DNA of 64,000 nt. Source: JAJPKK01 sp963800215. GTDB lineage: Bacteria; Pseudomonadota; Alphaproteobacteria; Rhizobiales; Xanthobacteraceae. Below, in pieces: positions 26,628 through 35,121 of the stretch. Positions within the stretch are counted from its first letter, which is position 1; every line of letters starts with the position of its first letter. The position numbers and the translations under genes are program-made. The notes under the pieces were generated by a model, which was not told where the DNA came from, searched no databases, and saw only the letters and a list, made by a program, of their open reading frames with translations. The stretch spans positions 1 through 64,000 of the forward strand of contig CAWCZY010000003.1 in the NCBI GenBank assembly GCA_963800215.1, given 5' to 3'.

Positions 26628-26870
26628 ATGAAATCGCTAGCCATTCATACCGCGTTGCTGACCGGCTTCGGCGCCCTCATGATCATGGGAACGTTCGCGT
26701 CGACCGTTCCGGCCGCTGCCAAATGCATGATCGACGAAGGGAACGGGCGCTATACGCCGTGCGAAGCTCTCTACAAGAGCAGCAAGTGCATGATCGACGA
26801 AGGTTACGGCCGCCACACGCCGTGCGAGGCTCTGTTGAAGCAGAAGAAGACGGTGAAGAAGGCGAAGTGA
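26628..26870 (+). CDS. Small secreted peptide with an internal tandem repeat
   Basis: 80 residues. The signal peptide runs to about residue 30 (VPAAA). The mature part is a duplicated unit: KCMIDEGNGRYTPCEALYKS followed by KCMIDEGYGRHTPCEALLKQ, then a lysine-rich end (KKTVKKAK). Each unit has two cysteines eleven residues apart with a CMIDEGxGRxTPCEAL core. Disulfide-linked loops or metal binding are possible. I know no named family. It has its own ribosome site (GACAGGTGGAC) and a strong hairpin after the stop, so it is a separate transcription unit. Confidence 0.75.
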   Translation: MKSLAIHTALLTGFGALMIMGTFASTVPAAAKCMIDEGNGRYTPCEALYKSSKCMIDEGYGRHTPCEALLKQKKTVKKAK

Positions 26871-26877
26871 TCGGATA

Positions 26878-26910
26878 TCAAGGAGGGCCGAAGTTTTCGA
26901 CCCTCCTTGA
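26878..26910 (+). terminator. Hairpin after the small peptide gene
   Basis: TCAAGGAGGG and CCCTCCTTGA are perfect 10-bp arms, extended by CGAA/TTCG after one mismatch. It starts seven bases after the stop codon. No U-run follows, so it is either a weak intrinsic terminator or an RNA-stabilising 3' stem. Confidence 0.6.
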
Positions 26911-26949
26911 CGAGGCGTGCCCAGAGCGCGCTCCGGTCATACTGAAATC

Positions 26950-27038
26950 GTCGTGGCCGGGCTTGTCCCGGCCATCTCAAATCACCGGGCACAGCCCTGC
27001 CACGGGCATCGAGATCGCCGGGTCAAGCCCGACGACGA
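26950..27038. repeat. Dispersed palindromic repeat, most diverged copy
   Basis: GTCGTGGCCGGGCTTGTCCC at the left and ATCGCCGGGTCAAGCCCGAC at the right flank a centre with CACCGGGCACAGCCCTGCC. It matches the other copies in size and in the GGGCTTG core but has several substitutions. It lies between the small peptide gene and the convergent Bug-family gene. Confidence 0.6.
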
Positions 27039-27081
27039 CGTCTGTGGGTCCGTCAGAGACGCGCCATGAATTCGCGCGCCG

Positions 27082-28044
27082 TCAGTTCGGTTGAATCCCC
27101 GCCGCCTTGACCACCGTCGCAATCGTCGCGATCTCGGCTTTGACGTAGGCGTCGAACTCCGCGGGCGTCATCGCCATCGGCGCGGCGCCGAGCTTTTTGA
27201 GATTGTCCGCGACGGCTGGATCGGCGAGTGCCGCGGCGGCCGCGTCGTGGAGCCGCTGGATGATGTCGCGCGGCGTCGCCGCCGGTGCGAACAGGCCGAT
27301 CCAGAACACATAGTCGGAATCGGGATAGCCGGCCTCCAGCGTGGTCGGGATGTCCGGCAGCGCGTCGCTGCGCGTCAGGCTCGACACCGCGAGGCCGCGG
27401 ACCTCGTGGCTCTCGATCAGCGGCACCGCGGAGAGGATCGGCGCGAAATAGAAATCGATGCGGTTGCCGAGGATCTCCCGCAACGCTTCCGGCGCGCCCT
27501 TGAAGGGCACGTGAACCGCCTCGAAGCCGGCACTCAGGCGGAAGCGCTCGGCATTGAGATGGGTCGCGGCGCCGACGCCGCCGGAACCGTAGGTCAGCGC
27601 GCCCGGCTTGGCCTTGCCCGCGGCGACCAGTTCCTGGATCGTCTTGAAGCGCGACGGCGGCACCACCAGGACGTTGGGAAACTGCGCCAGCGGGATGATC
27701 CCGGCGAAATCGCGCACGGTGTCGTAAGGCAGCTTCGAATAGGTCGAGGGCGTGATCGTGTGCACGGAGGAATTGACCAACAGCGTGTAGCCGTCCGGCT
27801 CCGCCTTGGCGACCGCGGCCATGCCGATGGTGCCGCCGGCGCCGGGCCGACTCTCGAACACGATGGTCTGTCCGATCTGCCGCGACACATGGTCGAACAC
27901 CGGGCGCGCCACGGCGTCGACCGCGCTGCCGGGCGGAAACGGCGAGATCAGACGGATCGTCTGCTTGGTCGGCCACGCCTGCCCGTGGGCGGCACCGGCG
28001 AGCGCGACCGCGATGAGCGCCCCCAGGATCGAACGACGTTGCAT
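27082..28044 (-). CDS. Bug-family (TctC-like) periplasmic solute-binding protein 1
   Basis: 320 residues. Signal peptide MQRRSILGALIAVALAGAAH, then the Bug hallmark order: PTKQTIRLISPFPPGSAVDA, FESRPGAGGTIGMAAVAKAE, DGYTLLVNSSVHTITPS, ALTYGSGGVGAATHLNAERF, VPFKGAPEALREILG and AVSSLTRSDALPDIPTTLEAG. Bug proteins bind small organic acids or aromatic acids in the periplasm. Many are orphans without TctA/TctB permease genes nearby, as here. ATG 28044 is preferred over GTG 28050. No neighbouring catabolic gene indicates the ligand. Confidence 0.92.
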   Translation of the reverse strand: MQRRSILGALIAVALAGAAHGQAWPTKQTIRLISPFPPGSAVDAVARPVFDHVSRQIGQTIVFESRPGAGGTIGMAAVAKAEPDGYTLLVNSSVHTITPSTYSKLPYDTVRDFAGIIPLAQFPNVLVVPPSRFKTIQELVAAGKAKPGALTYGSGGVGAATHLNAERFRLSAGFEAVHVPFKGAPEALREILGNRIDFYFAPILSAVPLIESHEVRGLAVSSLTRSDALPDIPTTLEAGYPDSDYVFWIGLFAPAATPRDIIQRLHDAAAAALADPAVADNLKKLGAAPMAMTPAEFDAYVKAEIATIATVVKAAGIQPN

Positions 28045-28084
28045 CGGCACCCTCGCCAGTTCGTCGATTCCTCGGAATCGATCG

Positions 28085-28180
28085 GTAGGATGGGTCGAGC
28101 GAAGCGATACCCATCATCGGCCCATCGTCGGCCTGTCGGCCTGGCCCAGGATGGGTTCGCAGCCGCCCAGCCCATCCTAC
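28085..28180. repeat. 96-bp element bounded by GTAGGATGGG / CCCATCCTAC
   Basis: Perfect 10-bp terminal inverted repeats enclose GTCGAGCGAAGCGATACCCA at the left and a second imperfect CCCA...TGGG series inside. The motif GGATGGGTNGAGCGAAGCGA is widespread in proteobacterial intergenic regions. It lies upstream of the Bug gene (27082-28044), so it may also affect its expression. Confidence 0.7.
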
Positions 28181-28208
28181 ACGTGCTGCCCGATACGCAC
28201 ACCCGCCG

Positions 28209-28246
28209 CAAAAGAAAAAGCCGGCCCTTGGGGGGGCCGGGCCGGC
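28209..28246 (-). terminator. Intrinsic terminator of the L,D-transpeptidase gene
   Basis: On the minus strand the stem GCCGGCCC / GGGCCGGC has an 11-base loop and is followed by TTTTTCTTTT. It starts about 33 bp after the stop of the 28280-28936 gene. This is a canonical rho-independent terminator. Confidence 0.9.
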
Positions 28247-28279
28247 AGGTCGTACAGGAGTTTCTAATTCAGCTTGTGC

Positions 28280-28936
28280 TCAGCCGCGGCCGCCGCGGCC
28301 GTTATCGACGCGATGCTCCATCGGCAGCACGATCACCTTGGTGCCGACATTGACGCGGTTGTAGAGGTCCATCACGTCTTCATTGACCAGGCGGATGCAG
28401 CCCGACGACACATGCTCGCCGATGGTCGTGGGGGCGTTGGTGCCGTGAATGCGGTAGACGGTGCCGCCGAGATACATGGCGCGGGCGCCGAGGGGATTCT
28501 CGGGACCACCGGCCATGAAGCGCGGCAGATAGGGCTGGCGCTGCACCATTTCCGGCGGCGGGGTCCAATCCGGCCATTCGGCCTTGCGCGTCACCGTCTC
28601 GGTGCCCGACCAGGTGAAGCCTTCGCGGCCGACACCGATGCCGTAGCGGATCGCCTTGCCGTTGCCGAGAACGTAATAGAGGTAGGTGTGGGGCGTATCG
28701 ACGATCACCGTGCCGGCGGCCTCGCGGGACGGGTAGTCAACCACCTGGCGGCGGAAGCGGTCCGATTGCTCGATGCCGTCGTAAGAGTTGCGCGGCGCCG
28801 TCGTGGCCTGGGGGAACATCATCTGCTGGCCGAACGGAAACAGTTCCAGCGGATTGGCGGAAGCTGCGGTGGCGAAGAACGCCGCGGCGAGCGCCGAAGC
28901 AAGACCGAAGCAGCGGATGGATGATGTACGCGACAT
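28280..28936 (-). CDS. L,D-transpeptidase (YkuD domain)
   Basis: 218 residues. A signal peptide (SSIRCFGLASALAAAFFATA) precedes a linker and the YkuD catalytic domain. The active-site motif is IHGTN followed by EHVSSGCIRLVNEDVMDLYN, giving the conserved His, Ser, Cys and Arg. Earlier landmarks are AGTVIVDTPHTYLYYVLG and YGIGVGREGFTWSG. These enzymes make 3-3 cross-links in peptidoglycan or attach proteins to it in the periplasm, and are numerous in Hyphomicrobiales. ATG 28936 (MSRTSS) is used. The intrinsic terminator 28209-28246 follows. Confidence 0.93.
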   Translation of the reverse strand: MSRTSSIRCFGLASALAAAFFATAASANPLELFPFGQQMMFPQATTAPRNSYDGIEQSDRFRRQVVDYPSREAAGTVIVDTPHTYLYYVLGNGKAIRYGIGVGREGFTWSGTETVTRKAEWPDWTPPPEMVQRQPYLPRFMAGGPENPLGARAMYLGGTVYRIHGTNAPTTIGEHVSSGCIRLVNEDVMDLYNRVNVGTKVIVLPMEHRVDNGRGGRG

Positions 28937-29092
28937 GACGACCCCCCTTGGGTTCATGCCTATTTGTCTTCGCAGGGATGGAAACGGTTCGAAGGCGGGA
29001 GGTCGAATTTTAATTAAAGTTTAAGACAATTGCCGGTACGGACGCGCGACCTCGTCGCGGGGCCGGCCGGTGGGGATAAAATATCAAATATA

Positions 29093-29711
29093 TCAATATC
29101 TTGCGGGAGACGGACAGCGCGCCTCACGATGCCGTGATTCGCAAGCTTTCATCAACCTTAACGCAAAATCGGCGCGTTTCGGCTGCGTCCGCGGCCGTGG
29201 GCGGACCGTCAGCCCCGGCGCGCCTTGTGCCATCCCGACCACGGCGTCGGGCACCGAATTGGTCGACGCGAAATAGGGCTTGATGTCGACCAGCGGGGTT
29301 TCGTCGAGGCAGTCGAGGCCGACCACCGACAGGTTGGTGCCGTCGACCTTGACGAGGCGCGCCACGCTCGGTCGCGATCGGGTTCGGCCGCGCCGGGGAG
29401 CGCAGCGCGAAGGTGCCGCGCAACTCGCCGCGACGCCCCGGGTTCTGCAGCACGAGATTGCGCGGCGACCGGTCCATCCAATAGAGGACCAGGAGGTGCG
29501 AGCAGGTCTCGACGCCGGTCAAAGCCGCGGCAAAGCGCGGGTCGACCTCGAGCGTGCACACGGCGTCGGATTCGCGGGCGTTCTTGGGACACTCCCCGCG
29601 CCGGGTCCATGGCGTCCGCACCCGGCCGATGAAATACAGATGGGCGTCGAACCGGTCCGGCAATTCGACCGCGACCTCGCCTTCCCAGATGCCGAAAGCA
29701 TTGTCGGCCAT
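29093..29711 (-). CDS. trmO: TrmO-like tRNA (N6-threonylcarbamoyladenosine37-N6)-methyltransferase (one apparent frameshift)
   Basis: The TsaA/TrmO beta-barrel is recognisable by FIGRVRTPWTRRGECPKN, LVLYWMDRSPRNLVLQNPG, the diagnostic GTFALRSPARPNPIA, then VARLVKVDGTNLSVVGLDCL and LVDIKPYFASTNSVPDA. TrmO uses S-adenosylmethionine to methylate t6A37 in tRNA-Thr. The frame changes near 29372 between PNPIA and VARLVKV, within a GC run, and the composite of about 205 residues is family length. ATG 29711 lies after GAGGACGAAAA. The C-terminus after PDAVVG is not conserved. Some TsaA proteins have other roles, so the exact function is probable, not proven. Confidence 0.85.
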
Positions 29712-29758
29712 TTTTCGTCCTCGCTCGCTGCCGAGCCCCTGTCACTCAATAAGCCATC

Positions 29759-29797
29759 GGGCTGACTTTTCCCAATATTCGGCAACCGAATGTTGGG
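29759..29797 (+). repeat. Upstream element, copy B (weaker)
   Basis: GGCTGACTTTTCCC is followed by an almost perfect hairpin, CCCAATATTCGG / CCGAATGTTGGG with a CA loop, then GGCAAGGCC. It is related to copies A and C. Its spacing to the PAN-domain gene start is about 90 bp. The inner arm CCGAATGTTGGGG is identical to that of copy A read on the minus strand. Confidence 0.65.
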
Positions 29798-29888
29798 GCA
29801 AGGCCACTATGACATCCGGTGATTCATACTATGATGACCGTGCACTGAATCGGCCCGGAGGGGACGCCCGGCCTGAAATGACCATTGG

Positions 29889-30428
29889 ATGATGCGGGCC
29901 TTCATTGCGCTGACCGTCCTGATTGCCGCCGTCTTCTGTCTCATGCCGCCGTCATCGGCCCAAGTGGGCTTTGATCGGCGCGGCGGCGATTATACGAACT
30001 TTCCGGTGCGCTCCGGCGATCCTGCGGTGTGCGCTTCGCGGTGCGACCGCGAGGCGCGTTGCCGCGCCTGGAGCTTCATCTATCCTGGCGCGGAGCATCC
30101 GGCGACGTGCTGGCTCAAGAGCCAGGTGCCTCCCCGCGTCGAGGCCAGCGATGCCGCCTCCGGCGTCCGCGGCGCCGGGGTGATCGAGCCGCGCAACCAG
30201 ACCCGCGAGTTCTCGATCGACCGCCCGGGCGGCGATTACCGCACCCTCGAAGTGCCCGCCGAACCCAACGGCGAGGCCTGCCGGCACGCCTGCGAGGCCG
30301 ACAACCAATGCCGCGCCTGGACCTATATGCGGCCCGGCTACGTCGAAGGCGGCGCGCGCTGTTATCTCAAGAACCGCCTCACCCCGCCTCGCCACCGGCC
30401 CTGCTGCATCTCCGGGGTGGAGAGGTAG
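29889..30428 (+). CDS. Secreted protein with two PAN/apple-like domains
   Basis: 179 residues with a signal peptide (MMRAFIALTVLIAAVFCLMP). Two repeats follow. Domain 1 is FDRRGGDYTNFPV with CASRCDREARCRAWSF and CWLKSQVP. Domain 2 is IDRPGGDYRTLEV with CRHACEADNQCRAWTYM and CYLKNRLTPP. Each has the four-cysteine pattern of the PAN/apple fold, which binds proteins or carbohydrates. Such proteins are common periplasmic or surface proteins in Bradyrhizobium-type genomes. The final CCISGV adds two more cysteines. The gene stands alone, convergent with prpE. Confidence 0.88.
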   Translation: MMRAFIALTVLIAAVFCLMPPSSAQVGFDRRGGDYTNFPVRSGDPAVCASRCDREARCRAWSFIYPGAEHPATCWLKSQVPPRVEASDAASGVRGAGVIEPRNQTREFSIDRPGGDYRTLEVPAEPNGEACRHACEADNQCRAWTYMRPGYVEGGARCYLKNRLTPPRHRPCCISGVER

Positions 30429-30461
30429 CAGTCATCCCCGCGCGGTGCGGAGGGCCACCGC

Positions 30462-32390
30462 TTACCCCAGCCGATGCCCCTTCAGCGCGCCTTCGATCTC
30501 GCCGAGGATGGCGGGGTCGTCGATGGTGGCCGGCATGGTCCAGGGGTCGCCGTCGGCGATCTTCTTGATGGTGCCGCGCAGGATCTTGCCCGACCGCGTC
30601 TTCGGCAGCCGCGCCACCGTGATCGCGATCTTGAACGCCGCCACCGGGCCGATCTTCCGGCGCACCAAAGCGACGATCTCCTTCTCGATCTCGGTGGGCG
30701 GCCGGTCGACGCCGGCCTTGAGGACGATGAAGCCGCAGGGCACCTCGCCCTTGAGCTCGTCCTTGATGCCGAGCACCGCGCATTCGGCGACGGCGGGATG
30801 CGACGCCAGCACCTCCTCCATGCCGCCGGTGGAGAGCCGGTGGCCGGCGACGTTGATGATGTCGTCGGTGCGGCCCATGATGTAGAGGTAGCCGTCGTCG
30901 TCCGTAAAGCCGGCATCCGCCGTCTTGTAGTAGCCCGGGAATTCGCTGAGATAGCTTTCCTGCATGCGCTCGTCCTGCTGCCACAGGCTGGGCAGGCAGC
31001 CCGGCGGCAGCGGCAGCTTGACCACGATGGAGCCCATCTTGTTGCGCGCCACCTCGTGGGCGGCTTCATCCACGATGTGCACGTCGTAGCCGGGCATGGC
31101 AACGGTCGGCGAGCCATGCTTGACCGGCAGCTGGCCGAGCCCGATCGGGTTGGCCGCGATCGCCCAGCCGGTCTCGGTCTGCCACCAGTGGTCGATGACC
31201 GGCACTTTCAGGATGTCCTCGGCCCATTTCACCGTGTCGGGGTCGGCGCGCTCGCCGGCGAGAAAAAGCGTGCGGAAATTCGGCATCGGGTGGCGCGCCA
31301 GCAGCCTGGCGTGCGGGTCCTCCTTCTTGATGGCGCGCAGCGCGGTCGGCGCGGTGAACATGGCGACCGCGCCGTGCTCGGCGATCACCCGCCAGAACGC
31401 GCCCGCATCGGGCGTGCCCACCGGCTTGCCCTCGTAGAGGATCGTGGTGCAGCCGTGGAACAGCGGCGCATAGACGATGTAGCTGTGGCCGACCACCCAG
31501 CCGACATCGGAGGCCGACCACCAGACCTCGCCGGGATCGACACCGTAGAGATTCTGCATCGACCATTTCAGCGCGACCATGTGGCCGCCATTGTCGCGCA
31601 CGACGCCCTTGGGCTTTCCGGTCGTGCCCGACGTGTAGAGGATGTAGAGCGGGTCGGTGGCGGCGACCGCGACGCAGTCCGCGGTGCGGCCGGCCTTGAT
31701 CGCGGCCTCGCGCAGGCCGGCCCAGTCGTGGTCGCGGCCGGCGACGAGATCGGCCTCGGCTTGCGGACGCTGCAGGATCAGGCAGGCCTGCGGCTTCGTT
31801 GCCGCCAGCGCGATCGCCTCGTCGAGCAGCGGCTTGTATCTGACGATGCGGCCGGGCTCGAGGCCGCAGCTCGCCGACAGGATCGCCTTGGGTTTGGCAT
31901 CGTCGAGCCGCGTCGCCAGCTCGTTCGCCGCAAAGCCGCCGAACACCACGGAATGGATCGCCCCGATGCGCGCGCAGGCGAGCATGGCGATCATCGCCTC
32001 CGGCACCATCGGCATGTAGAGGATGACGCGGTCGCCGCGTTGGACGCCGAGATCCGCGAGCACGCCCCCGAGCGTCTTCACCTCGGCCAGCAGTTCTTCG
32101 TAGCTGATCGCGCGTTTCACTCCGCCGACCGGCGAATCATAGATGATGGCGCTCTGGGCGCCGCGGCCGCGCAGGACGTGGCGGTCGACCGCGTTGAAGC
32201 AGGTGTTGCAGGTGGCGCCGACATACCAGCGGCCATAGACGCCGGCGGTGGGATCGAAAATTTTGGCCGGCTTCTCGTACCAATCGATTTCGCCTGCCGC
32301 CTCGCCCCAGAATCCGACCGGGTCGCGCAGCGCATGCTGGTAGACCTCGTGGTAGCGGCTGGTGCCGGCGCGCGGCGAAGCTGTGCTCAC
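30462..32390 (-). CDS. prpE: Propionyl-CoA synthetase
   Basis: 642 residues, GTG start preceded by GGGAGG. It is an acetyl-CoA-synthetase-type adenylate-forming enzyme: N-terminal acetyl-CoA-synthetase domain with YHEVYQHALRDPVGFWGEAA, AMP-binding motif ILYTSGTTGKPKGVVRDNGG, WWQTETGWAI, and the C-terminal catalytic lysine region KTRSGKILRGTIKK. The segments TCFNAVDRHVLRGRGAQSAI and VVRDNGGHMVALKWSM fit the PrpE branch better than Acs. It activates propionate (and probably acetate) in the cytoplasm using ATP and CoA. No prpBCD genes are present, so the rest of the pathway lies elsewhere. Confidence 0.92.
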   Translation of the reverse strand: MSTASPRAGTSRYHEVYQHALRDPVGFWGEAAGEIDWYEKPAKIFDPTAGVYGRWYVGATCNTCFNAVDRHVLRGRGAQSAIIYDSPVGGVKRAISYEELLAEVKTLGGVLADLGVQRGDRVILYMPMVPEAMIAMLACARIGAIHSVVFGGFAANELATRLDDAKPKAILSASCGLEPGRIVRYKPLLDEAIALAATKPQACLILQRPQAEADLVAGRDHDWAGLREAAIKAGRTADCVAVAATDPLYILYTSGTTGKPKGVVRDNGGHMVALKWSMQNLYGVDPGEVWWSASDVGWVVGHSYIVYAPLFHGCTTILYEGKPVGTPDAGAFWRVIAEHGAVAMFTAPTALRAIKKEDPHARLLARHPMPNFRTLFLAGERADPDTVKWAEDILKVPVIDHWWQTETGWAIAANPIGLGQLPVKHGSPTVAMPGYDVHIVDEAAHEVARNKMGSIVVKLPLPPGCLPSLWQQDERMQESYLSEFPGYYKTADAGFTDDDGYLYIMGRTDDIINVAGHRLSTGGMEEVLASHPAVAECAVLGIKDELKGEVPCGFIVLKAGVDRPPTEIEKEIVALVRRKIGPVAAFKIAITVARLPKTRSGKILRGTIKKIADGDPWTMPATIDDPAILGEIEGALKGHRLG

Positions 32391-32555
32391 TCGGACCTCC
32401 CTCGGATTTGCCGGCGCGCCGATTGGGACGCTGTTCTCGTGGGCGCGAAATCATGGCGCAGCACCACGATAGGCCATCGGCGACATCGCGGCTATGCGCC
32501 GCCATCCCTGGCCCAGGCCGCGCCGGCCGGCCTTGATCTCGATCAGACCCATTAC

Positions 32556-32589
32556 ATCCCTTCGTATCGTCTATCCCTTCGTATCGTCC
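32556..32589. repeat. 17-bp tandem direct repeat
   Basis: ATCCCTTCGTATCGTCT is followed at once by ATCCCTTCGTATCGTCC. It sits in the 287-bp gap 32391-32677 between divergent prpE and the DUF1232 gene. The rest of that gap contains no gene I can support. Confidence 0.6.
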
Positions 32590-32677
32590 TGACCACCGAT
32601 CCGCTGGCGTTTTCGATCTCATCGGCGTTGATTCGGCTGGCGCGGCGGCCTGACGCTGCCGCCTATCGCGGGATCAC

Positions 32678-33055
32678 ATGACGGCGTGGCAGGAGCGGGT
32701 GCGCAAGCTCAAGCAGGACGTGGTCGCCGTCGCATTGGCGATGCGGGACCCGCGGGTGCCCTGGTACGCGAAGGCGATCGGGGCCCTCGTCGTCGCCTAT
32801 GCGCTGTCGCCGATCGACCTGATCCCGGATTTCATCCCGGTGATCGGATATCTCGACGACCTCGTGCTGGTGCCCTTGGGCCTCCTTTTGATGCTGCGCC
32901 TGATACCGGCCGAGGTCCTCGCCGAGCACCGCGTGGCCGCTGCCGCCATCGCGGAACGCCCGGTGAGCTATGCGGGGGCGGCGGCGGTGATCGTGGTCTG
33001 GCTGCTGTCGCTCACGCTGGCGATCTATTGGGTGCACCGGATGCTTGCCGATTGA
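32678..33055 (+). CDS. YkvA/DUF1232 family membrane protein
   Basis: 125 residues. The signature WYAKAIGALVVAYALSPIDL followed by IPDFIPVIGYLDDLVLVPLG is the DUF1232 core. A C-terminal hydrophobic helix (AAAVIVVWLLSLTLAIYWVH) anchors it in the inner membrane. Function of the family is not established, though YkvA proteins are linked to envelope stress in some bacteria. A hairpin (33074-33096) follows 18 bp after the stop. Confidence 0.88.
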   Translation: MTAWQERVRKLKQDVVAVALAMRDPRVPWYAKAIGALVVAYALSPIDLIPDFIPVIGYLDDLVLVPLGLLLMLRLIPAEVLAEHRVAAAAIAERPVSYAGAAAVIVVWLLSLTLAIYWVHRMLAD

Positions 33056-33073
33056 TCCGATCAACCCACGATG

Positions 33074-33096
33074 CCGAAAAGTTGCGGACTTTTCGG
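33074..33096. repeat. CCGAAAAGT palindrome after the DUF1232 gene
   Basis: CCGAAAAGT and ACTTTTCGG are exact 9-bp arms with loop TGCGG, followed by ATAAGATTGCGCG. It is a recognisable fragment of the palindromic element (GCATGATC...CCGAAAAG...CTTTTCGG...GATCATGC) frequent in Bradyrhizobium-type genomes; a fuller version is at 39654-39702. It may act as a terminator for the preceding gene, though it has no U-run. Confidence 0.6.
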
Positions 33097-33142
33097 ATAA
33101 GATTGCGCGCAGAATGAAGAACGTCACCCGCCGGGACTCGCC

Positions 33143-34768
33143 ATGACCAAGATTTACGAGATCGACCTCGACCGCAATGCCGCGAACTTCCAGCCGCTGA
33201 CGCCGCTGAGCTTTCTCGAGCGCGCCGCGGCGGTGTTTCCCGACCGCACCGCGATCGTGCATGGCGTAGCGAGCTGGACCTATGCCGCGTTATACGCCCG
33301 CACCCGCCGTCTCGCCTCGGCGCTCGCAAAGCACGGGATCGGGCGCGGCGATACCGTCTCGGTCATGCTGGCGAACACCCCGGCGATGATCGAGGCCCAT
33401 TACGGGGTCGCCATGACCGGCGCCGTCCTCAACACGCTCAACACCCGGCTCGATGCGGGAATCCTCGGCTTCACCCTCGATCACGCCGAGACCAAGGTGC
33501 TGATCACCGACCGCGAGTATTCCAAGGTGATCAAGGAGGCGTTGGCGCTCGCGAAGGCGAACCCGCTGGTCATCGATTACGACGACCCCGAATATTCCGG
33601 TCCCGGCGAGCGCCTGGGAACGATGGACTACGAGGCGTTTCTCGCGCAGGGCGATCCGGATTTCGCCTGGAAGTTGCCGGCCGACGAATGGGACGCGATC
33701 TGCCTCAACTATACCTCCGGCACCACCGGCGACCCCAAGGGCGTCGTCTACCACCACCGTGGCGCCTATCTGCTCGCGGTCGCCAATGTGCTCACCTGCG
33801 GCATGGGCAGGCATCCCGTCTATCTCTGGACGCTGCCGATGTTCCATTGCAACGGCTGGTGCTTCCCGTGGACCATCTCGGTAGTCGCCGGTATCCACGT
33901 CTGCCTGCGCCAGGTGCGCGCGGCGCCGATCTTCGACGCCATCGAACGCCACAAGGTGACCCATCTGTGCGGCGCGCCGATCGTGATGTCGACGCTGCTC
34001 AACGCGCTCGACACCGAGAAGAAGCCGATCTCCCACACGGTCGAGTTCGTCACCGCCGCGGCGCCGCCGCCGGAAGCGGTGCTGGAGGCGATGCGGGCGG
34101 CCGGCTTCAACGTCACCCATGTCTATGGCCTCACCGAGACCTACGGGCCGGCGTCGATCAACGAGTGGCACTCCGAGTGGAACGGCCTCCCCGCGGCGGA
34201 GCAGGCGGCCAAGAAGGCGCGCCAGGGCGTGCGCTATCCGGTGCTCCAAGGCCTCGACGTCATCGACCCCGACACCATGGTGCCGGTGCCGGCCGACGGC
34301 CGCAGCCTGGGCGAGGTGATGTTCCGCGGCAATGTGGTGATGCGCGGCTATCTCAAGAACAGGGCCGCCACCGAAGCGGCGTTCGCCGGCGGTTGGTTCC
34401 ACTCCGGCGACATCGGCGTCAAATATCCGGACGGCTACATCCAGCTCAAGGACCGCTCCAAGGACATCATCATCTCCGGCGGCGAGAACATTTCCTCGAT
34501 CGAGGTGGAGGATGCGCTCTACAAGCACCCGGCCGTGCAGGCCGCCGCCGTGGTCGCCAAGCCGGACGAAAAATGGGGCGAGACGCCCTGCGCCTTCGTC
34601 GAACTCAAGCCCGGCGCGACGGCGAGCGCCGCCGACCTCCTGGCCTGGTGCCGCCAGCACCTCGCCTCCTACAAATGCCCGCGCCACCTGGTGTTTGCCG
34701 AATTGCCGAAGACCTCGACGGGGAAGATCCAGAAATTCAAGCTGCGGGAGATGGCGAAAGAGGCGTGA
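33143..34768 (+). CDS. Acyl-CoA synthetase (AMP-dependent, medium/long-chain or DmdB-like)
   Basis: 541 residues. It has the ANL-superfamily layout: ALNTLNTRLDAGILGFTLDH, AMP-binding P-loop LNYTSGTTGDPKGVVYHHRG, PMFHCNGWCFPWTISVVAG, VYGLTETYGPASI, GGWFHSGDIGVKYPDGYIQL, KDIIISGGENISSIEVEDAL and the C-terminal catalytic lysine in TSTGKIQKFKLREM. The PMFHCNGWCFPW and GVRYPVLQGLDVIDPDTM segments place it with plant AAE-like and DmdB/methylmercaptopropionate-CoA-ligase-like synthetases, whose acids range from short to medium chain. The catalytic machinery is complete. It is transcribed alone. Confidence 0.88.
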   Translation: MTKIYEIDLDRNAANFQPLTPLSFLERAAAVFPDRTAIVHGVASWTYAALYARTRRLASALAKHGIGRGDTVSVMLANTPAMIEAHYGVAMTGAVLNTLNTRLDAGILGFTLDHAETKVLITDREYSKVIKEALALAKANPLVIDYDDPEYSGPGERLGTMDYEAFLAQGDPDFAWKLPADEWDAICLNYTSGTTGDPKGVVYHHRGAYLLAVANVLTCGMGRHPVYLWTLPMFHCNGWCFPWTISVVAGIHVCLRQVRAAPIFDAIERHKVTHLCGAPIVMSTLLNALDTEKKPISHTVEFVTAAAPPPEAVLEAMRAAGFNVTHVYGLTETYGPASINEWHSEWNGLPAAEQAAKKARQGVRYPVLQGLDVIDPDTMVPVPADGRSLGEVMFRGNVVMRGYLKNRAATEAAFAGGWFHSGDIGVKYPDGYIQLKDRSKDIIISGGENISSIEVEDALYKHPAVQAAAVVAKPDEKWGETPCAFVELKPGATASAADLLAWCRQHLASYKCPRHLVFAELPKTSTGKIQKFKLREMAKEA

Positions 34769-34866
34769 AGGGAACAGTTTTGGGCGAACGCCGAGGTGCC
34801 GCGCCGTTTGGGAACGATGGCTTTCAGGTTTGAGTGAGCCGCATGCAGTGTGATAGAATCTTTGCC

Positions 34867-35121
34867 ATGACGAACGCGAAAGCATTGGAAAGCCTCATCG
34901 AACGGGCGGCCGCGTTGCCGGAAGAGGCGCAGGCCGAATTCGTCGATGCCGTGGCGGATGCCATGGAACAGATCGAAACGAAACATGGCGGCGTGTATCG
35001 TTTGAGCGACGAGGAGCGTAACGGGATCGAGCGGGGGCTCCGAGAAATGCGCGAACGGCGTTTCGCGAGCGATGACGCAGTCGCAGCGGTTTTTCGCCGG
35101 GCTCGCAATGCCGGGGCATGA
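34867..35121 (+). CDS. Antitoxin of a ParDE-like toxin-antitoxin pair
   Basis: 84 residues. The N-terminal half is a helix-rich segment (LESLIERAAALPEEAQAEFV). The C-terminal part, YRLSDEERNGIERGLREMRE followed by RRFASDDAVAAVFRRARN, is the toxin-wrapping tail typical of these antitoxins. ATG 34867 (MTNAKALE) is chosen. Its last codons overlap the toxin start (ATGA at 35118), as in most such modules. It should neutralise the toxin and repress the operon. Assignment to the ParD or a related class relies mostly on context. Confidence 0.78.
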   Translation: MTNAKALESLIERAAALPEEAQAEFVDAVADAMEQIETKHGGVYRLSDEERNGIERGLREMRERRFASDDAVAAVFRRARNAGA

